A DNA stretch of 64,000 nucleotides from contig CAIVAR010000037.1 in the NCBI GenBank assembly GCA_903904005.1, forward strand, positions 1-64,000. The letters run 5' to 3'. Shown here one piece after another: positions 26,862 to 35,600 of the stretch. Position 1 is the first letter of the stretch, and the number at the start of each line of letters is the position of its first letter. Both the position numbers and the translations under genes were made by a program. The notes below the pieces were generated by a model. The model had not been told where the DNA came from. It saw only the letters and a list, made by a program, of their open reading frames with translations, and did no database searches. Origin of the DNA: an uncultured Anaeromyxobacter sp. Lineage in GTDB: Bacteria; Myxococcota; Myxococcia; Myxococcales; Anaeromyxobacteraceae.

Positions 26862-27425
26862 TCAAACCCCCATCAGGTGGCAGGCGCTGCAGAGAGCCGT
26901 CGAGTCGGTCCGGGCAGACTTCGGCAGGGCGCCGGAGGCGACCCCCATGGCCACCGCCTGCTCCGCTCGCCAGGAGTAGCCCGAACCCGTGGTCGATCCC
27001 GCCGGAACCTGGGGGATGACCAGCCTGTAAGTCATGGTTGACTGACCGTCATGACAGGTGACGCAGGTGATGGCGCCGCCCGGGAGCAGGAGGCCGCGGC
27101 GGACCACGTCGTCCGCGGAGCGCATCGAGGAGCCGACCCCGGGACGGGAGGCGACACGGGCGCGAACCGGCACGTCGACCGGATGCATGCGGTGCAGCTG
27201 CGTCCCTGCCCCGCCCGCGCCGTGGCAGGAGAGGCAGTCCTGCGTCGTGGCCGTCTGGGAGCCCGCATCGAGGAGCTTGCACTTCACCGCCGCCTCGGTA
27301 CCGGTCGCGGCGGCGGTCGTCCCGCCGGCCCTGTGGGTACCTGTGGGCACGACGAGGTCGCTGTACGCGGAGGGGGCTGCGGCGACCAGGGCGAGCGACA
27401 CGGCGGCGGCGATCGGGGCGAGCAT
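26862..27425 (-). CDS. trihaem c-type cytochrome
   Basis: The 187-residue secreted protein has a signal peptide (cleavage near AAPSAYS) and three CxxCH motifs: CLSCHGAGG, CVTCHDG and CSACH close to the C terminus. A pair HRMHPV after the first site may supply distal His ligands. It starts at the ATG at 27425. It may be a small periplasmic shuttle serving the larger cytochromes on either side, with 79 bases to the parvulin gene and 204 bases to the 19-haem gene. Confidence 0.88.
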   Translation of the reverse strand: MLAPIAAAVSLALVAAAPSAYSDLVVPTGTHRAGGTTAAATGTEAAVKCKLLDAGSQTATTQDCLSCHGAGGAGTQLHRMHPVDVPVRARVASRPGVGSSMRSADDVVRRGLLLPGGAITCVTCHDGQSTMTYRLVIPQVPAGSTTGSGYSWRAEQAVAMGVASGALPKSARTDSTALCSACHLMGV

Positions 27426-27570
27426 GCCCCTGGGTAGAGCAGCCCCCGCGCCAGGATCGGCCCGGGCGGCGCCCGAGATCGTTCGCGGGGTTGGCTCGCC
27501 TCACCCATGCGAGATCGCGGGGGCTCGTTTCACCCTGGGTGGGTAACGTCGCCTCACTGCGAGCGCGCCC

Positions 27571-27599
27571 CACCTCCGCCCCGATGTGGGGCGGAGGTG
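27571..27599 (-). terminator. strong hairpin after the 19-haem cytochrome gene
   Basis: CACCTCCGCCCC (27571-27582) and GGGGCGGAGGTG (27588-27599) make a perfect 12-bp stem with a 5-base loop, 30 bases past the stop codon of the 19-haem gene. It lacks a T-run and so could be a terminator or an mRNA-stabilising 3' structure separating the giant-cytochrome transcript from the trihaem gene. Confidence 0.6.
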
Positions 27600-27629
27600 C
27601 ACATCCCCGCCTTCCAGCCCCGCCGGTAC

Positions 27630-29684
27630 CTAGTAGTGGCAGCTCGTGCAGGCGGAGTTGAGCGTGGGATCGACCCGGTCGATGACCCCGTTCAGGTGCT
27701 TCGCGGTGCTCGTGAAGGAGGTCCCCAGCGCATCGACTCCCGGGTGGCACACGTTGCAGCTGTTGCGGTTGGCGGCCGAGGACCCTCCGTGGGACCCGCT
27801 GTGCCAGGGGCCTGCCAGCAGCCCCTTCGCGATCTCGTGGCAGGAGGTGCAGGTCATCGCCGGCCCCGTCCAGGCCGGGGTTCCGTTCTTCCCTGCGTAC
27901 GGCTGCAGGATGGTTCCGCCGGTGAAGGGGTCGAACCCCTGGTACGTCCCCGAGTAGCCGCCGTGGCAGTAGGTGCTCGCACAGGTCAGGACCGTCCCGT
28001 TCCAGGTCGGCTTCGCCCCTCCGGCAACCGCCACCCCGCTCCACGCCACCGTGGCCCGCGAGCCGTCCAGGTGGCCGGCCGAGAGCGCATTGGCTGGGTT
28101 CACGTGGCACGCCGAGCAGGCGAACGCGGGTGCGATCGTCCCGGCGACGACGTGCTTCGTGTGGGCGCCGATGCGCGCGACGTCGGTACGGAAGCCCCAG
28201 GTGCCCTTGGGCGGCGCTCCGGTGGCGTTGCTCGTTCCGCCGTGGCAGAGCGTGCAGGTGGTCTTCCAGGTGGCCCCGTGGCAGGTGGCGCAGGAGGTCG
28301 TCGCCGTCCCGCCCACGCCGTCCAGGTTCACGCCGTGGCAACCCTGGCAGGAGGAGATCCCGGCGTTCGCGTCGAACGCGTGGAAGTCCGGGCTCGCGGC
28401 GTCCATCCACCCCGTCACGTGGGCGCTGGCGGTGGTGGTGGCCTGGATCGCCCCGTCGAGGTGCTTGCCGCCGGAGGCGATCGGGATGAGGGCGCCGCTC
28501 GCGTTCATGGTCTCCGGGTGGCAGCTCGCGCAGGTGTTGAGGGCGGCGCTGACCACCGGGTGGGTCCCGCCGGGCGGGTTCCCGTGGCAGGTGCCGCAGG
28601 CCGCCGCGCCCAGGCCGACCTGCGTCCAGACGACGCTGGCGTCGGTCCCGTTCGCGAAGTTGCCGTGGCAGTAGGTGCCGGAGCAGGTGGCGCTGGTGCG
28701 CGTCCAGGTCGGGGCCGCTCCACGGGCCACGGCGAGGCCGCTCCAGGTGACGTTGGCGGTCGGCAACCCGTCGATGTGACCAGCGGAGAGCACGTCGGCC
28801 GGCCTCACGTGGCAATCCGTGCAGGCGACGGCGGGCGAGGTGGCGGTCCCGGCCAGGTGGGTGGCGTGGGCGCCGACGCGGACCGTGTCGGCCGAGTTGC
28901 CCCAGGTGGTCTTGGGCGGCGCACCGGTCTGGTTGCCGTTCCCGCCGTGGCACATGATGCAGTTCACCTTCCAGCTCGCCACCCCGACCGGCAGCGCGGC
29001 GTCGTGGCACTGGCCGCAGGAGACGGCCGCTGCGAGGCCGGTGAGCGCGGTCCCGTGACAGCCCTGGCAGCTCGCCAGCCCCTTGTTGGCCTCGATGGCG
29101 TGGAAGCCGGGGCTCGCCGTGTCCATCCAGGACGGGGCGTGGCCGATCAGGGTGACCGTCCCGCTGGTGTGGCTACCGGTGGTGTGGCACCGGGTGCAGT
29201 CGGCATCGACCGGGCGAGGGTTGGTGATGACCGGGTGCTGGGCCGGCAAGGTCGAGCTCACGTGGCAGGTGGCGCAGGCCTGGGGCCCGGCCGTCCACTC
29301 CACCGGCTTGAGCGGCCCGCCGAGCGGGCTGTGGCAGGCCACCGTGCAGGTGGTGGGATAGACGTCGATGGCCCGGACGAACGTGCCTCCCGCGGTCGTC
29401 GTCCCGCCCGGATAGGTGAACGGAACCGCGAAGCCGAACTCGCCACCGCACGGGTGGCAGGTCGCGCACCCCACCTGCAGGTCGATGTGCTTCGTGTGGA
29501 CGTCGGTCCCTCCGCACATCGGGCCGGCCAGGGCAGCGGCCGCGCCCTTCACGACGGCAGCGTTGGCGGGGGTCGGCTTCTGCCCGCTACATCCGGCCGT
29601 GGTGACCGCGAGGGCGACCGCGAGGGCGATCCAGGCGACCCGCTTGCCCGGCACGATGGCAGTCATTTCGTTCTCGTAGTTCAT
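27630..29684 (-). CDS. 19-haem lipoprotein cytochrome (CxxxxCH/CxxCH type)
   Basis: The protein of about 684 residues has a lipoprotein signal (lipobox TAGC). I count 16 CxxCH, one CX3CH (CTVACH) and two CX4CH (CSGTYCH, CASTYCH), in total 19 putative haem sites. The CX4CH followed by CxxCH spacing is the Geobacter-type GSu_C4xC__C2xCH repeat. Two halves repeat: each has a MDxASPxFHA segment, SCQGCHG and an NxTGAPPKxTWG segment. The start ATG (29684) follows GAGG at long spacing and lies 14 bases after the giant cytochrome stop, so the two genes are co-transcribed. Its N-terminal third resembles the beginning of the giant protein, which suggests common descent. Confidence 0.92.
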   Translation of the reverse strand: MNYENEMTAIVPGKRVAWIALAVALAVTTAGCSGQKPTPANAAVVKGAAAALAGPMCGGTDVHTKHIDLQVGCATCHPCGGEFGFAVPFTYPGGTTTAGGTFVRAIDVYPTTCTVACHSPLGGPLKPVEWTAGPQACATCHVSSTLPAQHPVITNPRPVDADCTRCHTTGSHTSGTVTLIGHAPSWMDTASPGFHAIEANKGLASCQGCHGTALTGLAAAVSCGQCHDAALPVGVASWKVNCIMCHGGNGNQTGAPPKTTWGNSADTVRVGAHATHLAGTATSPAVACTDCHVRPADVLSAGHIDGLPTANVTWSGLAVARGAAPTWTRTSATCSGTYCHGNFANGTDASVVWTQVGLGAAACGTCHGNPPGGTHPVVSAALNTCASCHPETMNASGALIPIASGGKHLDGAIQATTTASAHVTGWMDAASPDFHAFDANAGISSCQGCHGVNLDGVGGTATTSCATCHGATWKTTCTLCHGGTSNATGAPPKGTWGFRTDVARIGAHTKHVVAGTIAPAFACSACHVNPANALSAGHLDGSRATVAWSGVAVAGGAKPTWNGTVLTCASTYCHGGYSGTYQGFDPFTGGTILQPYAGKNGTPAWTGPAMTCTSCHEIAKGLLAGPWHSGSHGGSSAANRNSCNVCHPGVDALGTSFTSTAKHLNGVIDRVDPTLNSACTSCHY

Positions 29685-29698
29685 GGTGTCGCCGCGCC

Positions 29699-32600
29699 TC
29701 AGTGTCCGGTTCCGTTGCAACCGCAGTTCGACTGCGCCCACGCCGAGGTGTTGCTCGTCGGGTAGGTGAGGAGGTACAGCCGGCCCGACGTCCCGCCCTG
29801 CCAGTACGGGGCGACGGTGTCCCAGCCGGCGATCGTGCCTCCGACCGCCGCCGCCGCTCCGGCGCCTGCGGCGAGAATGCCGGGGCGCGGACCGCCGTGC
29901 GGCACCGCCGCGTGGCAGTTCATGCAGGCGATGTTGTGCTTGCCGTTGGTGTGGGCCGTGAACCGTCCGCCCACGAAGTCGGTCCGGTGGCAGTTGGCGC
30001 AGAAGGTTCCGGTGGGCATGCCGCTGGTTCCGCCGATGGCGATCGTGCTGTTCCAGGTGGTGTTCGGCCCCTTCAGGAGGAACTTCGCGGCCGACCCGTG
30101 CGGTCCGTTGGGGTCGGTGGCCGCGTCGGAGTCATGGCAGTCGGTGCACTGCATGAGCGTCGTCCGGGAGAAGGGCGGCAGGATGTTGCCGGTGGCGCCC
30201 AGGTTCCCGTTGGCAGTGGCGAGCACCGGGTGGAAGCCGCCGGCCGTCTCGTTGGTCTGCCAGCTCGTCGTTCCCGTCGTGGCGTAGTTGCCGACGTTGG
30301 CCGGGTTGAACTCCTTGGCCACGTCGCTCCCCTGCATGACCTGGATGGTGTAGGCGCCGGTCCAGGCCGCCGTCGCCGCCGGGGCGATGGTGATCGACGT
30401 GGCGCTGCCGACCGCGGTGATGCGGTGCCAGATGCCGAGCGTGTTGTTCTTGATGACCGCGCCGACCATCGTCGCGGACCAGGCGGTGCCGGCGCCGGTG
30501 ACGGTGGTCGAGGTCGCGGTGGCCGAGTACGGCGCGGTGGCCGTGCCGGTCGCGTACGTGAAGGTGGACGGGGCCTGCATGGTGTAGGCGCCCGTCCACG
30601 CGGCGGTGGCGGCGGGGCTGATGGTGAGCGACGTCGTGCTCGCCACGGCGGTGACGGTGTGGGTCACCCCGACCGTGTTGTTCCTGATGGTCCAGCCCAC
30701 GTTCACGGCGTTCCAGGCGGTGCTCGTCCCGGTGACGGTGGTCCCGTTCAGGGCGGCGACCGCCGTGCCCGTCGTGTAGGTCGGAGCAGCCGACGGGAAG
30801 GCCGGCGGCGCGCCCGTGCCCCAGTAGTAGCCGGTGTGGCACTTGAAGCAGAGCGTCGCCTCGAGGCTCGTGGCGGTGAGCGTCTGCTTCGTGAAGTTGC
30901 CGGTGGCGGGCGTGGTCCAGAAGGCCGGGTTGCTCGAGAGCTGCGCGCCCCAGGAGCCCACGATGGCCGGACCGGCGACGTTACCCGCGCGGTAGTACTG
31001 GCGGATCGCGTAGGCGCTGCCCGAGGCGACCGCCGTGGTCGGGCGCGGGTAGACGACCATCGAGGTCGCGCTGGTGAAGGTGACGACCGTGTAGGTGGCC
31101 GTGCCCACCTGCAGCTTCCTGCCGACCATGGCGCTCGTCCAGGTGGTGCCGACGCCGGTGGCCGTGCCGCAGCTCCCGCTGCCCATCGTCGACGGGCAGG
31201 TCCCGGAGGTGGAGATGGCGACCGTTCCGGTGGTGTAGGGCGCCGGATCCACCGTGGCCTGGGCCGCGTGCGGATCGTGGCAGTCGTTGCAGCTCGCGTG
31301 GCGCTGGCCGGCGCCGGCGGCGACGCCGAAGGCGTTGCCGAAGGCGGCGGTGCCCGCCTCGAGGCCGCTGTCGTGGACGGTGTCCGCGAGCGACGGGTGG
31401 CCCGACTGGCCGGGCGACGTGGCGTGCAGGAGCTGGGTCTGGATGTCCTTGCCGGAGCGGTTGCCCTGGGCGCCGGCGGCGGGCGACGTCGTCGACCCGT
31501 GGCAGTTGAAGCAGACGAAGCTGGCTGCCACCCCGCCGGGGTTGGACGTGCCGGCGAGCAGGTGGGCGTCGTCGGTCGAGAAGTGGACCGACTGCGTCGT
31601 GGTGGCCGTGGGCGTGGTGCCCTCCGTGCGGCTCGCGTGGCACTTCGTGCAGTTGCGGGCGAACGTGCTCCCGTCGTGGATCGGGAAGGTCCAGGTCCAG
31701 GTGGGGGTCGTCGCCGGGAACTGCGTGAAGTCGTGGGCCGAGGCACCGAACGTGGCGGCCGTGATGGTCATGTGGTTCGTCGTGATCGGCGTCTTGTGGC
31801 AGCTCGTGCAGACACCCGCGTTCGTGGCCGGATCGAAGTCGGTCTTCGCCCGGTTGGCGGTGGTGCGGGTGGTCGAGCCGCTGGCGCGCGTCGCCGACGT
31901 GGTCGCGTCGACGTAGACGTTGGTCTCGTGCGTCGTCGTGGTCGGCGTCGTCAGGTTGTGCGGGTGATCACCGTGGCACATGGACACGCAGGTCCGGTCG
32001 GCGGTGGCCGGGACGGCCGTGAGGAGGGTCGTCGAGGCCCCCCAGTTCGCGGTGGTGTCCGCCGGGACGTCGCTTCCGATCCCATGCCGGGACTTCGGGA
32101 CCGAGGTGACCGCCGTCATCTGGTTGAAGAACGTCGCGTGGCAGCCGCCGCAGCTCGAGCCACCGGTGGCCGGCTCGCCGCCGCCGTCGAGGACGCCGTT
32201 GATGTGCTTGCCGCCGGCGACGTTGATGCTGCCGGTGGGGTTGACGGTGTCGGGGTGGCAGGTGGCGCAGGCCGTTGCGCTCGCAGCCACGTTGGTGTGG
32301 CCGCCGGTGGTGGGCGGGAAGCCGTGGCAGCTGCCACAGGTCACGGCCGCGCCGTTCCAGGTCCAGCTGGTGACGGACCCGGCGTAGCCGGCCGCCAGCG
32401 TGGCGCCGTGGCAGTAGGTCGAGCAGGTGGTCTGGGTCGTGCTGCCGTTGCCGACCGTGACCGTGGCCGTCGCCGGGGCGACGAAGTCCAGCCTGGCCGC
32501 GGTGGCGAGCGCGAAGCTGACGTCGCGGGAGTTGTTGGAGTGGGCGTTGTTGCCGGCGTTGTTCGGGTGGCACTCGGTGCAGGCGATGGGCTTGTAGATC

Positions 32601-35600
32601 GCCCCCACCGCGGCCGGGTTCACGTGGCCGGCGTGGACGCCGACCCGGACGCCGGTGGTGGCGCCGAGCGAGTCCTTCGGCGGCGCCGAGGCCTGGTTGG
32701 CGTCGGCTCCGGCCACGCTCACGCGTGTTCCGTCGCCGTGGCAGGAGGTGCAGGTGAGGGCGTCGATCTGGACCGAGCCGTTCAGGTGGTTCGCCAGGTT
32801 GACGCTGCTGATGGTGTAGCCGGTGTGGCAACTCTGGCAGGCGTTGCTCGCCGGGTGCGTGCCACCGGGGGGCAGCCCGTGGCAGGTGCCGCAGGCCGCG
32901 GCGGCGGCGCCGCCGAGCCAGGACGGGGCGTAGGTCGTCGCGCCGTTCTTGAAGTTGCCGTGGCAGTAGGTGTTGGAGCAGGTGCCGGCCACGTTGCCGG
33001 CCGCGGCGGTGGTGCTCCCCGCGTAGGCGGCGGTGGTGATGGCGGGGGTACCGGTGACCGAGAGGCCCGAGAAGGCCACGGTGGCGCGGGCGCCGCCGGT
33101 GCCGGCGCCCGTGGCGTGCGCCGTGTCGCCCGAGCCGGGGACCGCGTGGCAGGCGCTGCAGGCGATGGGCGTGCTGCTCAACGTCGAGCCGTTCAGGTGC
33201 TTGGCGTGGGCGCCGACCGCGGCGAACGTGGCGGCGACGTTGCCGGCCGTGTCGGCCGACGCGGCGTTGAAGCCGGGGGCCACCGCGCCGGAGGTCGCGG
33301 CGACGGCGGTCTGGGTGAGGTCACCGTGGCAGAGCGTGCAGCCGGTGCGCGTCAGGGTGACGGTGCCGTCGACGTGCGTACCCTGGACGACCGCCGCCGT
33401 GGTGTACCCGGTGCCGTGACAGGTGGCGCACGCGGTGTTCGCCGGGTGGTGCGAGGCGGCCGTGAGGGCGGGCGGGTTGCCGTGGCAGGAGGTGCAGGCG
33501 AGGGCCGCCGCGGTCTTCCAGCTGGCCGTCGCGGCGCCGCCGGCGCCGCCGGCGAAGTTGCCGTGGCAGTAGGTGTTGGAGCAGGTTCCCCCGTTGCCCG
33601 CGTAGGTCGCGGTCGTGATGGCGCCGGTGGTGGCGAGGTTGGCGAGGGTGACCGCGCCGGCCGTGGCGGCGCCGGTCTTGTGGATCGGGGTCGAGACGGC
33701 GCCGTGGCAGGCGTTGCACTGGACTGGACGGGACCGGGTGCCGAGGACGTGAGCGGCGTGGACGCCGACGCCGTTGGCGGTGGCGATGGCGGTGTTGCCG
33801 AAGGTGTCCGGAGCGCCCGTGCCAGTGGGCGCGGCGGCGACGTTCGGGTCCTGCAGGCCGCTGGCGACGAGGGTCGCGTTGCCGTGGCAGGTGGTGCAGG
33901 AGAGCGTGGAGGTGTTGATGGCGCCGTTCACGTGGAGGCCGCCGGCGACGACGACCGCTCCGGCCGCGTCCACGACTCCGGCGTGGCACTTCACGCAGGT
34001 GGTGAGCGCGGCGGCGTTGTGGTGGTTGGCGGTGCCGGGAGGCGACTTGTGGCAGCTGCCGCAGTCGGCGACGGCGCCGTTCCAGGACCAGGTGGCGACC
34101 GAGCCGCGGGTGGTCGTCACGTCGAGCGTCGCGCCGTGGCAGTAGGTGGCGCAGGTGGTCGCCGTGGTGGTGCCGTTCCCGAGGACGAAGCCGGCCGCGT
34201 AGTTGCCCAGCTTGGCGGCGGTCGCAGCGGCGAAGGTGACGTCGCGCACCGCGTTGCCGTGGGCGGAGTTCCCGGCGTGGTTCGGGTGGCACTCGGTGCA
34301 GGCGATCGGCTTGTAGACCGCGCCGGCCGCGGCCGGGTTGGAGTGGGCGACATGGGTGCCGACGCGCACGCCGGTGGCGGCGCCCAGGCTGTCGAGCGGA
34401 GGCGCGGAGGCCTGGTTGAGGTCCGCGCCGGCGACGCTGACGCGGCCGGTGGTGCCGTGGCAGGAGGTGCAGGACATGTTGGAGAGGTCGACGGCGCCGT
34501 CGACGTGTCCCGCGGGGTTGACGATGGACTGGGTGGCGTTGCTGTAGTTGCCGTGGCAGTTGCCGCAGGTGGCGAGCGTCGAGCCCTGGGGGTGGGTTCC
34601 GCCGGGAGGATTGCCGTGGCAGGAGCCGCAGGTGGCGGTCCCGCTCCAGGTGATCGCGTTCACCCCGACGCCGTTCTTGAAGTTGCCGTGGCAGTAGGTG
34701 TTGGAGCAGGTCCCGGTGGCCGCCGTGTACGTCGGCGTGACGGTGCCGGTCTTGGCGAGGGTACCGAAGGCGACATTGGGCTGGCCGTTGGCGTGGAGCG
34801 GCGTGGCAGGGATGACGGCGTTGTGGCACTCGGCGCAGGTCACCTGCTTCGACCAGGTGGGGCCGCCGGCGGCGCCGGTGAGCAGGTGCTTCACGTGGGC
34901 GCCGACCTTGGCGCCGGTCGTGGCGTTGGAAGCGTCGACCGGGGGAGCGGACGAGAGGGCGACGAGATCGGCGTCCGTCCCGGTCCGGCCCGGCGTGCCG
35001 TGGCACGACGTGCAGGTCTGGGCGACGTAGTCGACGACGCCGTTCACGTGGGTGGTGGCGTTGACGGTGGTGCCGGTGTAGCCGGTGTGGCAGGTGCCGC
35101 AATCGGAGCGGTTCGGGTGGGTGCGCCCCGTGGAGGTCGCGGAGGGCGGCATGCCGTGGCAGGAGTTGCAGGCCAGCGCCCCGGCGGTCTTCCAGGAGAG
35201 CGTCACGTTGGTGGCGCCGACGCCGCCGCCCAGGTTGCCGTGGCAGTAGGTGTTGGAGCAGGTGCCGCCCGCGCCGGCGTAGGTCGCGGTGGTGATGGCG
35301 CCGGTGGTGGCGAGGTTGCCGAGCGCGACCGCTCCGGCCGTCGCGGCACCGGTCTTGTGGATCTGCTGCGTCGGGACGGCGTGGCAGGCGTTGCAGAGCA
35401 CCGGCTTCGAACGGACCGGCAGGACGTGGGCCGCGTGGACGCCGACACCGTTGGCGGTGGCGACGGCGGTGTTGCCAAAGGTGTCGGGAGCGCCGACGCC
35501 GGTGGGCGCGGCGGCGACGTTCGGATCCTGCGCGCCGGAGGCGACGAGGGTCGCGTTGCCGTGGCAGGTGTTGCAGGCGAGGGTCGAGGTGTTGACGGCG

